Source: Pricia mediterranea (lineage in GTDB: Bacteria; Bacteroidota; Bacteroidia; Flavobacteriales; Flavobacteriaceae). From it: a stretch of 64,000 nt of DNA. The translations under genes were made by a program, and so were the position numbers. Where the stretch lies: contig NZ_JAVTTP010000001.1 of the NCBI RefSeq assembly GCF_032248455.1, positions 496,001-560,000 of the forward strand. The letters run 5' to 3'. The notes beneath the pieces were generated by a model. The model did no database searches. It worked only from the letters and a program-made list of their open reading frames with translations, and was not told the origin of the DNA. Below, piece after piece: positions 7,033 to 16,276 of the stretch. Each line of letters begins with the position of its first letter. Position 1 is the stretch's first letter.

Positions 7033-9231
7033 ATGGAAGTACAGCAGTTCTATTACGATAACAAAATCGTAAAAAAGTTCCTCTACGCAACGATGTTCTG
7101 GGGCATCGTGGGAATGTCCGTCGGCCTCTTGTTGGCTTTTATGTTTATGTTCCCCAACCTGACCGATGGTATTTCGTGGTTGAGTTTCGGGCGGTTGCGT
7201 CCGTTGCACACCAATGCGGTCATATTTGCCTTCGTCGGGAACGCCATCTACGCCGGGGTCTACTACTCCACCCAACGCTTGCTCAAAGCGAGGATGTGGA
7301 GCGATGCGCTTAGCAATTTTAACTTTTGGGGGTGGCAGGCGATTATTGTGGCGGCGGCCATTACCCTTCCGCTGGGCTATACCACCACCAAGGAATATGC
7401 GGAGCTGGAATGGCCCATCGATATTGCCATTACCTTGGTCTGGGTTGCTTTCGGCGCCAACCTTATAGGTACCATGCTCCGAAGGAGACAGCGCCACCTG
7501 TACGTGGCGATCTGGTTTTACCTTGCCACGTTCGTAACGGTAGCCGTACTTCATATATTCAACAGTCTGGAGTTACCGGTCAGTGCCTTGAAAAGCTACT
7601 CGGTTTACGCCGGGGTTCAGGATGCCCTGGTGCAATGGTGGTACGGCCACAATGCGGTGGCATTTTTTTTGACAACTCCCTTTTTGGGCCTGATGTACTA
7701 TTTCGTACCCAAGGCGGCCAACAGACCTGTCTATTCCTACAAACTGTCCATCATACACTTCTGGTCCCTCATCTTCATATATATCTGGGCCGGCCCGCAC
7801 CATTTGCTGTATTCGTCCTTGCCAGACTGGGCGCAAAACCTAGGGGTAGCTTTCTCCATTATGCTGTTGGCACCCTCTTGGGGCGGAATGATCAACGGCT
7901 TGCTTACCCTTCGGGGCGCGTGGGACAAAGTTCGAACCGACCCCGTGCTTAAATTCATGGTCGTGGCGATTACGGGCTACGGTATGGCCACCTTTGAAGG
8001 GCCCATGCTATCCCTTAAAAACGTCAACGCCATCGCGCATTTTAGCGACTGGATCATTGCCCACGTACACGTCGGCGCCTTGGCATGGAACGGATTTTTG
8101 ACCTTTGGGATGATTTACTGGCTGATTCCAAAAATGACCAAGACCCGATTGCACTCTGTAGGGCTGGCGAACTTTCATTTTTGGATAGGGACCTTGGGGA
8201 TCATCCTGTACGCCCTCCCTATGTACGTCGCCGGATTCACCCAAGCCTTAATGTGGAAGGAATTTAACCCAGATGGCACCTTGGTCTACGGTAACTTCCT
8301 AGAAACCGTGAACGAGATCATGCCCATGTACTGGATGCGTGCCATTGGTGGCAGCATGTACATTGTCGGTGCCTGTGTGATGATCTATAACGTGGTACAG
8401 ACCGTACGCGCAGGCAGAGCGATCGAGGATGAACTGGCCGAAGCACCGGCACTTACCCGGGTTTCAAAGAAAAGAACCGCCGGTGAAACCTTGCACAGTT
8501 GGTTGGAGCGCAAACCGATTCAAATGACCATTTGGGCAACTGTCGCCATCCTTATCGGGGGTATCGTACAGATCGTACCGACAATTTTGGTGAAATCGAA
8601 CATACCGACGATATCCAGCGTCAAACCCTATACGCCGTTGGAACTTGAAGGTCGCGACCTATATATCCGCGAAGGTTGTGTCAGCTGCCATTCGCAGATG
8701 GTACGCCCATTCCGCAGTGAGGTCGAACGCTATGGGGAATATTCCAAGGCAGGGGAGTATGTGTACGACCATCCCTTTTTATGGGGCAGCAAGCGTACCG
8801 GTCCGGATCTGCACCGCATAGGTGGAAAATATTCGGATAATTGGCATTTCAACCATATGTATGACCCGCAGAGCACCTCTTCAGGCTCTATTATGCCCTC
8901 CTATTCCTGGTTGATATTCGACGAACACGATCGAAGCGACGTTAAAAAGAAAATGGAAGCTATGGTAACGCTCGGCGTGCCCTATACCGAAGAGGAAATC
9001 GCCAATGCGGAGGTCGCTATGGACGAGCAGGCGACCCAAATCGAGAAGAACCTCTATACCGACCCCGACTTCGCCAAGAGTTATGAGGCGGACAAGAAAT
9101 ATGCCGCTGAAAACGATGAGGAGTTCGTAGAGATGCGCGACCGTGAAATTGTATCGTTGATTGCCTATCTACAACGCTTGGGCACGGATATCAATGCTAA
9201 GGGGGCGGATGAGATGGTCTCCGGAAAATGA
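7033..9231 (+). CDS. ccoN: Fused cbb3 cytochrome c oxidase subunits I and II (CcoN-CcoO)
   Basis: 732 residues. The first 460 or so form the 12-helix CcoN core, with haem/copper ligands visible as H59, H206, H256/H257 and H344/H346 (HVHVG). After a short linker a single helix (about 495-520) leads into the CcoO domain with haem motif CVSCH at 549-553 and the usual sequence SQMVRPFRSEVERYG. The fusion of ccoN and ccoO is the normal arrangement in Bacteroidota. The enzyme reduces oxygen to water with high affinity in the inner membrane and pumps protons. It is first of the ccoN-Q-P-G-H run. Confidence 0.95.
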   Translation: MEVQQFYYDNKIVKKFLYATMFWGIVGMSVGLLLAFMFMFPNLTDGISWLSFGRLRPLHTNAVIFAFVGNAIYAGVYYSTQRLLKARMWSDALSNFNFWGWQAIIVAAAITLPLGYTTTKEYAELEWPIDIAITLVWVAFGANLIGTMLRRRQRHLYVAIWFYLATFVTVAVLHIFNSLELPVSALKSYSVYAGVQDALVQWWYGHNAVAFFLTTPFLGLMYYFVPKAANRPVYSYKLSIIHFWSLIFIYIWAGPHHLLYSSLPDWAQNLGVAFSIMLLAPSWGGMINGLLTLRGAWDKVRTDPVLKFMVVAITGYGMATFEGPMLSLKNVNAIAHFSDWIIAHVHVGALAWNGFLTFGMIYWLIPKMTKTRLHSVGLANFHFWIGTLGIILYALPMYVAGFTQALMWKEFNPDGTLVYGNFLETVNEIMPMYWMRAIGGSMYIVGACVMIYNVVQTVRAGRAIEDELAEAPALTRVSKKRTAGETLHSWLERKPIQMTIWATVAILIGGIVQIVPTILVKSNIPTISSVKPYTPLELEGRDLYIREGCVSCHSQMVRPFRSEVERYGEYSKAGEYVYDHPFLWGSKRTGPDLHRIGGKYSDNWHFNHMYDPQSTSSGSIMPSYSWLIFDEHDRSDVKKKMEAMVTLGVPYTEEEIANAEVAMDEQATQIEKNLYTDPDFAKSYEADKKYAAENDEEFVEMRDREIVSLIAYLQRLGTDINAKGADEMVSGK

Positions 9232-9413
9232 AGATGAGAACAGAGACGTTGGACGCAAAATAAATAAAGATAATACACCGGCAATTAGGATAAATTTGAC
9301 CACCTACTTGCCCTTGACAAAAGAACCAAGAGTATAGGACCAAGAACCAAGACCCCAAAATCGAAATTTGTGTCTTGTATCTTGATTCTCCCCTCTAAAA
9401 TCTTTAAAATGCC
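9232..9413 (+). repeat. Degenerate AAGAACCAAGA word iteration between ccoN and ccoQ
   Basis: The 182-bp spacer contains AAAGAACCAAGAGTATAGGACCAAGAACCAAGACC followed by its approximate complement (GTGTCTTGTATCTTGATTC), so the two arms at about 9320-9355 and 9370-9390 could pair. No coding capacity. Confidence 0.45.
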
Positions 9414-9602
9414 ATGCTAAAATTCGTAAAAGGGTATATGGAAAGCATCGAGGATGTAGCCACCTACCCGATGATATCGCTGCTTATTTTTTTTATATTC
9501 TTTGTTCTGCTATTTTGGTGGGTGTTTACGACATCGAAATCCCATATCAAGGAAATGAGCGAAATGCCGTTGGAAGAGGATAACCATACCAACAGCGATT
9601 AG
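9414..9602 (+). CDS. ccoQ: CcoQ/FixQ-like small cbb3 subunit
   Basis: 62 residues: one transmembrane helix (about 20-38, SLLIFFIFFVLLFWWVF) and a short acidic cytoplasmic tail. Its position between ccoNO and ccoP and its length match CcoQ, which stabilises the CcoN-CcoP contact. Sequence conservation in this family is very low, so the call rests mainly on context. The ATG at 9414 starts a protein with a short N-terminal amphipathic piece. Confidence 0.75.
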   Translation: MLKFVKGYMESIEDVATYPMISLLIFFIFFVLLFWWVFTTSKSHIKEMSEMPLEEDNHTNSD

Positions 9603-9649
9603 CATTTATTATTTCGAAACAAACACGACCCAACCCACAAATTACCGAC

Positions 9650-10639
9650 ATGAAACACAACAGACTTTGGTGGCTTCGCATTCCCGTCCTATTTTTCGCA
9701 GTACTCGGGCTCATGGAACTTTTTATAGATTCAGGCAACCTACCGGCGATTATCGCGTATCCGATGGCCCAGGTTTTTATGCTGTTCGTTCTTTTGCTTC
9801 TAATAGCGATAGAGGGCATTCTGGCGGCCATTGAGAACGTGATGTTCCACACGCTCGATGATGCGGCCAAGGAACGCTATCTCGCATCGAAACAAAAACA
9901 GACCACTTGGGAATGGAAATGGGCCAAAAATACGTACAAGAAATTATTGGGCTCCAAACCCGTTGAGGCGGAAGGCGAGATTATCCTTGACCATAACTAT
10001 GACGGTATTCGAGAACTTGACAACAAATTGCCGCCATGGTGGGTGTATCTGTTCTATGCCACCATTATTTTCGCGTTTGTCTACATGTTCCGCTTTCACG
10101 TGTTCGGCGGTTATGACCAAGAACTGGAATACGAACGTGAAATAGCGGCGGCGCAAGCGGAAATCGAGGAATACAAAAAAACGGCCAAAGACCTGATCGA
10201 TGCCAATACGGTAGAACTGTTGACCGACGCCTCTGACCTAAAGGCGGGCGAAACTATTTTTGCCGGTAACTGTGCCGTTTGTCATAAGATAGACGGCGGA
10301 GGATCAATCGGTCCCAATCTCACCGATGATTACTGGATTTTAGGCGGAGGGATAAAAAACGTGTTCAACACAATTGCCGAAGGGGGCCGGGCCGGTAAAG
10401 GCATGGTCGCTTGGAAATCAAATCTCAAACCCTCCGAGATGGCGCAGGTCGCAAGTTACGTAATGAACATGCATGGCACCAACCCTGCCGATGCCAAAGA
10501 GCCCGAAGGCGAAATCTGGATGGATCCCAATGCTCCGGTCGACAATGTGGATGTAGAACAGATCGACTCTACCGAGATCGAGGTCATCATCGAAACGGAT
10601 AAGCCGAACCCCTTGGAAGCCGGAGAAAGTACGGAATAG
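9650..10639 (+). CDS. ccoP: cbb3 oxidase subunit III (CcoP), mono-haem type
   Basis: 329 residues. Two hydrophobic segments at the N terminus (about 5-20 and 30-60) precede a cytoplasmic stretch, a third helix (WWVYLFYATIIFAFVYMF) and a cytochrome c domain with one haem motif, CAVCH, then IGPNLTDDYWILGGG. Proteobacterial CcoP has two haem c sites; this one has a single site, as is usual in Bacteroidota. The C-terminal 40 residues are acidic (EQIDSTEIEVIIETDKP). It passes electrons from cytochrome c to CcoO. The start at 9650 is an ATG 47 bp after ccoQ. Confidence 0.93.
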   Translation: MKHNRLWWLRIPVLFFAVLGLMELFIDSGNLPAIIAYPMAQVFMLFVLLLLIAIEGILAAIENVMFHTLDDAAKERYLASKQKQTTWEWKWAKNTYKKLLGSKPVEAEGEIILDHNYDGIRELDNKLPPWWVYLFYATIIFAFVYMFRFHVFGGYDQELEYEREIAAAQAEIEEYKKTAKDLIDANTVELLTDASDLKAGETIFAGNCAVCHKIDGGGSIGPNLTDDYWILGGGIKNVFNTIAEGGRAGKGMVAWKSNLKPSEMAQVASYVMNMHGTNPADAKEPEGEIWMDPNAPVDNVDVEQIDSTEIEVIIETDKPNPLEAGESTE

Positions 10640-10640
10640 G

Positions 10641-10670
10641 TGCGTGCCACGTAATTTTTCGTGACGCGCA
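10641..10670 (+). terminator. Imperfect 11-bp hairpin after ccoP
   Basis: TGCGTGCCACG, loop TAATTTTT, CGTGACGCGCA: an 11-bp stem with one wobble and one mismatch directly after the ccoP stop. There is no T-run, so it may be a partial terminator or an mRNA-stabilising end separating ccoNQP from ccoGH. Confidence 0.4.
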
Positions 10671-10737
10671 TATTCAGCAAACGAAAAACTTTGTATCAAC
10701 TTCGCAGCAATGCGGCACCAGTCAATAGGTTCATTTC

Positions 10738-12156
10738 ATGTCACAAGATTCGGAACATTTTAGGGACAGCATCGGTACCGTCGATAAAGAGGGCAAGCGG
10801 ACTTGGGTATTTCCAAAAAAACCTAGTGGTAGGTACTATGAATACCGTAAGTATGTCAGCTACGTACTTTTGGCCTTTTTATTCGCTGCCCCGTTCGTTA
10901 AGATCAACGGCAACCAGTTCTTGATGTTCAATGTACTGGAACGCCGGTTCAATGTATTCGGACTCCCATTTTGGCCACAAGATTTTTATCTGTTCGTGGT
11001 ACTGATGATCATTGGGGTAGTTTTTATCGCTTTCTTTACCGTGGCTTTCGGCCGTATTTTCTGTGGATGGATGTGTCCCCAGACCATCTTTATGGAAATG
11101 GTCTTCCGCCGCATCGAATACTGGATCGACGGAGATCGGGGTGCCCAGATCAAGCTGGACCGCCAACCATGGAACGCTGAAAAAATAAGGAAGCGGGGGC
11201 TAAAATGGACTGTTTTCTTTTTGATCTCGTTCTTGATCGCCAATATCTTTCTCGCTTATCTCATCGGTAGCGATAGGTTGATTCAGTATATTATGGAAGG
11301 ACCACTGCAGCATCTCAGCATCATGGTCTCCCTCTTGATCTTTACCGCGGTTTTCTTCTTTGTATTCGCTTGGTTTCGGGAACAGGTCTGCATCATCGCC
11401 TGCCCCTATGGTAGAATGCAAAGTGTACTGCTCGATAACAAGTCTATCGTAGTAGCCTACGACCATAAACGCGGGGAAGATGAAAACGGAAGAAAAAAAT
11501 TCCGTAAAAATGAAGATCGCGAGGCGTTAGGCCACGGCGATTGTATCGACTGCTTTCAATGCGTGAACGTATGCCCGACGGGCATCGATATTCGAAACGG
11601 CACCCAGCTTGAATGTGTCAACTGTACCGCCTGTATCGACGCCTGTGACCATATGATGGAAAACGTCAATCTTCCAAAAGGGCTGATCCGCTACGCCAGT
11701 GAAGATGAAATCGTAAAAAAGGAAAAATTCAAATTCACTCCCAGACTTAAAGGGTACAGCGCAGTACTGACGATTTTGATCGGCCTTCTGATAGGCATGC
11801 TCTTTTTGCGCAACGATGTCGAGGCCAACATCCTGAGACTGCCCGGACAGCTCTACGAGCACAAAGGCGAAACCATCATCAGCAATGTATTTACCTATAA
11901 GCTGGTCAATAAGACGACAAGGGATATCCCAGATATACACTTTGAACTTATATCTCACAAGGGAACAATAAATGTAGTGCGCCAAGGTGAATTCAAGATA
12001 CCGGCGCAAGAACTGGCCGAAGGAACCCTGTTCGTAGAAATCGACAATGGAGCGCTTGACAGTGATAAGGAAAAAGTGAAGATTGGCGTTTACAGTGGGG
12101 ATGAACTCATTGAAACGACCAATACCATGTTCATGGGACCGCGAAGTTTTAGGTAA
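10738..12156 (+). CDS. ccoG: cbb3 oxidase accessory ferredoxin-like protein CcoG
   Basis: 472 residues, a polyferredoxin with about five membrane helices. The NapH/CcoG motif CGWMCPQTIFME is followed later by CPYGRMQSVL, and two 4Fe-4S motifs occur in the central loop (CIDCFQCVNVCP and CVNCTACIDACD). The C-terminal 120 residues form a periplasmic Ig-like domain (FTYKLVNKTTRDIPDIHF). CcoG has been implicated in Cu(II) to Cu(I) reduction for cbb3 assembly. It overlaps none of its neighbours and precedes ccoH by 47 bp. Confidence 0.93.
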   Translation: MSQDSEHFRDSIGTVDKEGKRTWVFPKKPSGRYYEYRKYVSYVLLAFLFAAPFVKINGNQFLMFNVLERRFNVFGLPFWPQDFYLFVVLMIIGVVFIAFFTVAFGRIFCGWMCPQTIFMEMVFRRIEYWIDGDRGAQIKLDRQPWNAEKIRKRGLKWTVFFLISFLIANIFLAYLIGSDRLIQYIMEGPLQHLSIMVSLLIFTAVFFFVFAWFREQVCIIACPYGRMQSVLLDNKSIVVAYDHKRGEDENGRKKFRKNEDREALGHGDCIDCFQCVNVCPTGIDIRNGTQLECVNCTACIDACDHMMENVNLPKGLIRYASEDEIVKKEKFKFTPRLKGYSAVLTILIGLLIGMLFLRNDVEANILRLPGQLYEHKGETIISNVFTYKLVNKTTRDIPDIHFELISHKGTINVVRQGEFKIPAQELAEGTLFVEIDNGALDSDKEKVKIGVYSGDELIETTNTMFMGPRSFR

Positions 12157-12203
12157 GTTCAGAAGTTTGAGATCTGAAGATTAGAAATTTGAAATAATAT
12201 GTT

Positions 12204-12647
12204 ATGAAACTGAATTGGGGAACATCTATTGTTATCGCGTTTGTCGCCTTCATTAGCTTTATTCTTTTTTTCGTAGTGCGAATGAGTACCGATTACCGGG
12301 CCAACCATGACCTGGTTACCGAAGACTATTATAAGGCCACGCTCGAATATCAAGATGAAATCGATGCCGAACAAAATGCGAACGCGAGCGCCCCGTTACA
12401 GCTTGAAAAATCGCCGGATGGTGTGCTGTTGACCTTTCCCGAAAACTTCGCCCCGGAGGGCGTAAACGGTACCGTCTCCTTTTATCGGCCTTCCAACAAG
12501 AATTTTGATTTTGACCTGCCCATCGACCTGTCCACCACACAGTTCCTCGTACCCGACAAACGCCTGCTAGATGGCCGATGGGATATCAAGGTAGCCTATG
12601 AGTACGAGAGCGAAATGTATTTGCACAAAGAAAGTATAGTTTACTAA
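12204..12647 (+). CDS. ccoH: FixH/CcoH family protein
   Basis: 147 residues: an N-terminal membrane anchor (about 8-28) and a periplasmic domain with the FixH pattern (DLVTEDYYKATLEYQDEIDAEQNA). CcoH is needed for stable assembly of cbb3 oxidase and copper provision by CcoI. The start at 12204 follows a spacer containing iterated AGAAGTTTGAGATCTGAAGATTAGAAATTTGAAAT words. The next gene starts 7 bp after its stop, so the two are cotranscribed. Confidence 0.88.
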   Translation: MKLNWGTSIVIAFVAFISFILFFVVRMSTDYRANHDLVTEDYYKATLEYQDEIDAEQNANASAPLQLEKSPDGVLLTFPENFAPEGVNGTVSFYRPSNKNFDFDLPIDLSTTQFLVPDKRLLDGRWDIKVAYEYESEMYLHKESIVY

Positions 12648-12654
12648 GTTCGAA

Positions 12655-13359
12655 ATGTTACCATCCGCAATCATACTGGGTCTAATGGGAAGCCTGCACT
12701 GCGTTGGCATGTGCGGGCCGATTGCCTTTATGCTTCCGGTGGACCGTTCGAACAATCTTAAAAAATTCGGACAGGTATTCCTCTACCATTTTGGAAGGCT
12801 GATGGCCTACGGCATTATCGGTCTGGTGTTCGGGTTGCTCGGAAAGGGACTCTATGTCTTTGGGATGCAGCAAAACCTGTCCATCGCCATCGGATTCCTC
12901 ATGATCCTGATCGTACTGATCCCCTATAAAACCCTCAACCGGTACAACCTTTCCAAACCCGTTTATAAAATCATTTCAAAAGTCAAAAACCGGCTCGGCA
13001 AAGAACTCAAAAAGAAAACTTCCGATACCTTTTTGACCATTGGTTTTTTAAACGGATTTTTACCATGTGGCCTTGTTTATATGGCTCTTTTCGGGGCCAT
13101 CGCTATGGGCGGCGCTTTACAGGGATCACTCTATATGATGCTATTCGGACTAGGTACCATCCCTTTGATGACCGCTGCCATATACTTTAGCAGCGTATTA
13201 AAAGGCGGACTCCGGCGCAACGTTCAAAAATTGATCCCGGTATTCGTCGTATGCATTGGTTTGCTTTTTATATTAAGGGGATTAGGACTGGGTATTCCCT
13301 ACGTCTCTCCGAAACCCGTGCTGGAAGTCACCTCGAATGCCACGGAATGTCACGAATGA
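12655..13359 (+). CDS. TauE/DsbD-like membrane protein of the cbb3 locus
   Basis: 234 residues with about six helices. The N-terminal SLHCVGMCGP and the central GFLNGFLPCGLVYMAL are the paired Cys/Pro motifs of the DsbD_2/SafE-like group commonly found next to ccoGH. The motif pair could carry thiol electrons or copper across the membrane. It is distinct from the larger TauE exporter at 47280-48086. Spacing of 7 bp from ccoH supports an assembly role for the oxidase. Confidence 0.82.
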   Translation: MLPSAIILGLMGSLHCVGMCGPIAFMLPVDRSNNLKKFGQVFLYHFGRLMAYGIIGLVFGLLGKGLYVFGMQQNLSIAIGFLMILIVLIPYKTLNRYNLSKPVYKIISKVKNRLGKELKKKTSDTFLTIGFLNGFLPCGLVYMALFGAIAMGGALQGSLYMMLFGLGTIPLMTAAIYFSSVLKGGLRRNVQKLIPVFVVCIGLLFILRGLGLGIPYVSPKPVLEVTSNATECHE

Positions 13360-13385
13360 TCTCTCACGTATAAAATCCCGATTCC

Positions 13386-13886
13386 ATGAAAGCGCTATCC
13401 AATGAAATCGCCCTCCGGCCCAGGTTTCAGCTGGAGCTTGCCACTACCAAAGAAACCCTGCTATCTGCATTTGAATCTTCCGAAAAAGAACCATTTTTGG
13501 TCAAACGTAGCGACGATCATATTTTTATCAAGTTCAATGACGAAAACACAAGTTTTTGGTCACCGCAATTGCAACTTGAAATCGTAGAACCGGACGATTC
13601 GGACACCAGCGGAAGCATGCTTTACGGAGTGTTTGGTCCCAATCCTACGCTATGGACGTTCTTTATGTTCCTACATTTTGGGGTGGCCACCATTTTTGTT
13701 ATCTTAGGTATATGGGCGTATTCAAGCGCTTCGTTAGATCGGCCATACGGACTTCAATTGGGGCTGATGAGTTTTATGGTCATGCTCTGGTTCGTTCTCT
13801 ATGCCTTTGGAAGGGCGGGTCGACATAAAGGCAAACCACAGATGCAGGAACTCTATCGATTTATGAGGGAGGTTCTTGGCCGATAA
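13386..13886 (+). CDS. Uncharacterised two-helix protein at the end of the cbb3 operon
   Basis: 166 residues: an N-terminal soluble part of about 80 residues (FLVKRSDDHIFIKFNDENTSFWSPQLQLEIVE), then two membrane helices (about 95-115 and 125-143) and a basic C-terminal tail (GRAGRHKGKPQMQELYRFMREVLGR). I do not recognise a named family. The layout, a small beta-rich domain before a helical hairpin, and a location 27 bp after the TauE-like gene suggest cotranscription with the cbb3 assembly genes. Confidence 0.7.
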   Translation: MKALSNEIALRPRFQLELATTKETLLSAFESSEKEPFLVKRSDDHIFIKFNDENTSFWSPQLQLEIVEPDDSDTSGSMLYGVFGPNPTLWTFFMFLHFGVATIFVILGIWAYSSASLDRPYGLQLGLMSFMVMLWFVLYAFGRAGRHKGKPQMQELYRFMREVLGR

Positions 13887-14010
13887 AATTATAATCTGCG
13901 GCATATCTCCGGTCAAGAGGCCATTTAGATCATTGTGCCGATCGGGCCAGTCCGAAAATTCACTCCCATTAGAACGGAACGGGCTGGCGGGCAAACCTAG
14001 AGACGGGATC

Positions 14011-14130
14011 ATTGTCAGGTCGAGTACAGTCGAGACCTCTCGAAAACAAATGTCAGGTCGAATACTTCCCCTGCCTGCCCGACCTTGTCATTCATGCGGT
14101 CGCTCAGCACAGGCAGACCGTCGAGACCTC
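14011..14130. repeat. GTCGAG-type dispersed repeat cluster
   Basis: Near-direct copies of GTCAGGTCGAGTACAGTCGAGACCTC (about 14015-14040), CAGGTCGAATAC (about 14053) and CAGACCGTCGAGACCTCATC (about 14113-14132) lie just upstream of the haemoglobin gene. The unit has imperfect dyad symmetry and resembles short repeats that recur in flavobacterial genomes. No coding potential. Confidence 0.45.
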
Positions 14131-14148
14131 ATCAAAACAACTTTCGCC

Positions 14149-14538
14149 ATGGAAAAAAAAGAAATCGAAACTAGGGACGACGTACAACTTTTGGTAGAGA
14201 CATTCTACGGAAGAATCAGGAAAGATAAAGTCCTTGGTCCCATTTTCAACGGAATAATTTCGGATTGGAAGGAGCACTTAAGCCTGTTGACCGATTTTTG
14301 GGAGACCCAACTGTTTTTGACCCGCAAGTATTACGGCAATCCCGTCACCGCCCACCAGGAAGTCGATGAAAAAATGGAGGGTAAAATTACCTCCGAGCAC
14401 TTCGGATTATGGCTCAATATTTGGTTCGCGACCATTGACGAACTTTTCGACGGCGAAAGGGCGTGGATCGCCAAGAACCGCGCCCGTAAAATGTCCACCA
14501 TGTTGTATATGCAAATCTATCAGCATCGTTCTCCATGA
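14149..14538 (+). CDS. Group III truncated haemoglobin
   Basis: 129 residues from the ATG at 14149. A longer frame opens at 13876, but its first 91 codons cross the repeat cluster and overlap the preceding gene. The 2-on-2 globin pattern is visible: FYGRIRKDKVLGPIFN (helix B region), WKEHLSLLTDFWETQLF (helix E), and H as likely proximal ligand in HQEVDEKM or SEHFGLWLNIWFATI. Group III trHbs bind O2 or NO. Placement between the cbb3 and nirK genes suggests NO binding or low-oxygen function, but no FNR-type palindrome precedes it. Confidence 0.85.
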   Translation: MEKKEIETRDDVQLLVETFYGRIRKDKVLGPIFNGIISDWKEHLSLLTDFWETQLFLTRKYYGNPVTAHQEVDEKMEGKITSEHFGLWLNIWFATIDELFDGERAWIAKNRARKMSTMLYMQIYQHRSP

Positions 14539-14705
14539 GCTACCTCTAAGCGAGCAAACCCCCTCCCCCTTCCCACGTGTGCTCAGAACTATTAGTTGAT
14601 AGAGGCGTAGGATGCCGTTAAGATTTTGCTCAAACCAGCTAGCGACACTGCAAGGGAATGCCTACAATTGATGCTTTATAGAGTAGAAATCAAATTTAGG
14701 ACACC

Positions 14706-15050
14706 ATGAAAATCAAAACGAAACGCATCTATGACGATCCGGCCAAGAACGACGGACACCGAATATTGGTAGATCGGGTATGGCCTAGGGGCGTATCAAA
14801 AGAGGATGCCGAGCTGGACGATTGGCCAAAAGAGATTGCCCCGTCCGATGAATTGAGAAAATGGTTCGATCACGATCCGGACAAGTTCGAGGAATTCGCC
14901 AAAAAATATCGAAAAGAACTCAAGGACCACAAAGAAGAGCTCGATAAAATCCGTAAGAAAGCCAAGGACAAAACGGTCACCTTACTCTACGGGGCCAAGG
15001 ATACGGAAAACAATCAGGCGGTTGTACTGCAAGAGCTGTTGAACAACTAA
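14706..15050 (+). CDS. DUF488 family protein
   Basis: 114 residues matching the DUF488 pattern: KTKRIYDDPAKNDGHRILVDRVWPRGVSKEDA, then the WPKEIAPSDELRKWFDHDPDKFEEF core and a C-terminal VTLLYGAKDTENNQAVVL. Function is unknown in general. It appears as a single-gene unit and ends 21 bp before the convergent membrane protein. Confidence 0.82.
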   Translation: MKIKTKRIYDDPAKNDGHRILVDRVWPRGVSKEDAELDDWPKEIAPSDELRKWFDHDPDKFEEFAKKYRKELKDHKEELDKIRKKAKDKTVTLLYGAKDTENNQAVVLQELLNN

Positions 15051-15070
15051 AAATGGAATGACCGCCGTTG

Positions 15071-16276
15071 CTATCCGTCCCTGTTATTCGGACCAAACAA
15101 CACAACAATCAAACTCAGGGGAATCAAAAGGCTTCCTACAGCCAAAGCATTATAATAGGCCTCGAAAACGGGAAAGCCTCGCCAGCCGGCTATCCCTTTG
15201 TAAAAAATCAATGCTTCCGTGACCACGAAGCCCATAAAATAAAGCGCAAAGGCTATCTTTGAAATATGCATCATCCCAAAATAATCCAACAAAAAGAAAA
15301 GCGCGATCGTCACTACCCCCAAGAAGGTCAAATGCAGGTAGCCGACAGTAAAATTCAGGAAGGTAGCCGCCAAATCCGAGAAGTAGGGAAAGGCGGTCAG
15401 CAGTTGTAACCCCATTTTTATAACCAACAATACCGCCACAATCCCCAGGAAGATCCACTGCCATTTTGAGCACATGGTCCGTAATCTATCCCTGTAGGGA
15501 AACAAAAAACGGGCCAACAAGATAAAGGCAAATAGCTGAAAAATAGCCCCTGCCCCGCCCATCAGATATAACAATACCGATGGTTCGGCGAACAGCGTGG
15601 ATAAAAAGAAAGACAGTACAATCCCGAAATTGATTCCCCAAAAGAATTTCCGGAAATTAGTGAGGGACATTCGAATATGCCGTAGTTCCAGCACATAGAA
15701 AAACAGACCGACCAAGGCCATGATCATCCATCCGTTGTAGAGAAAATGCAGGTAAAAATAAATGGCCAGACGGTACCAAACGGATTCCGCCCCCAGCGTG
15801 CCCATGATTCCGCCCAGGGCCCAAGGACCTAAACTGGAGATTACCAGGTACCACAAGGCTGCGACAATGCAGGCATAGGCATTCGTTTTTCTAAATTCCC
15901 TTTTCGCATGCGTCTTGAAAAACCAAAAGAACCAGTACGAGACGAACAGGAAAAGCGTAGAAAAAACGATGGAAAAAAGCGCGTACCCGGTAAATGGGAA
16001 GGTAAGCAACATCCCTATCAAACTGAGCTGTGTCGCCCAAAAAATACGACGGTACTTCCAGTCCGTCATGGAGCTTTGCACGAACAATTTGTAAATCAGT
16101 GTAGTCAGGGCGAGGTACACCCACCCCAAAAGTGCGATGTGGGAATGGGTGTGGACAATATACCTGTAATTAAAAGGAATGTCGATAGACGGAAAGGACC
16201 GTAACAAAACACCCAGCAAGGCCGCTATCAGAAAATAGGCCAATGCGACCTTAATATGAGGTTTCGGACTTTTCAT
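15071..16276 (-). CDS. Haem-copper-oxidase-like 12-helix membrane protein
   Basis: 401 residues, almost entirely hydrophobic with about 12 helices. HTHSHIALLGWVYLALTTLIYK near residue 43 and YLHFLYNGWM near 185 recall the histidine-bearing helices of CcoN/NorB and NnrS proteins. Other expected ligands, such as the HVHVG pair of CcoN, are not seen, so it is not a complete oxygen reductase. It may bind haem or NO. It is divergent from the 610-residue protein and nirK, and the FNR-type site at 16365 lies in the shared spacer. The family assignment is by motif resemblance only. Confidence 0.55.
   Translation of the reverse strand: MKSPKPHIKVALAYFLIAALLGVLLRSFPSIDIPFNYRYIVHTHSHIALLGWVYLALTTLIYKLFVQSSMTDWKYRRIFWATQLSLIGMLLTFPFTGYALFSIVFSTLFLFVSYWFFWFFKTHAKREFRKTNAYACIVAALWYLVISSLGPWALGGIMGTLGAESVWYRLAIYFYLHFLYNGWMIMALVGLFFYVLELRHIRMSLTNFRKFFWGINFGIVLSFFLSTLFAEPSVLLYLMGGAGAIFQLFAFILLARFLFPYRDRLRTMCSKWQWIFLGIVAVLLVIKMGLQLLTAFPYFSDLAATFLNFTVGYLHLTFLGVVTIALFFLLDYFGMMHISKIAFALYFMGFVVTEALIFYKGIAGWRGFPVFEAYYNALAVGSLLIPLSLIVVLFGPNNRDG

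Noticed and set aside
7027-7554. 175-residue minus-strand frame inside ccoN
   Set aside because: Shadow of the fused CcoN-CcoO gene, whose haem and copper ligands are all in the other frame.
13876-14148. N-terminal extension of the truncated haemoglobin
   Set aside because: It crosses the GTCGAG repeat cluster, overlaps the previous gene and has no globin features; the ATG at 14149 is preferred.
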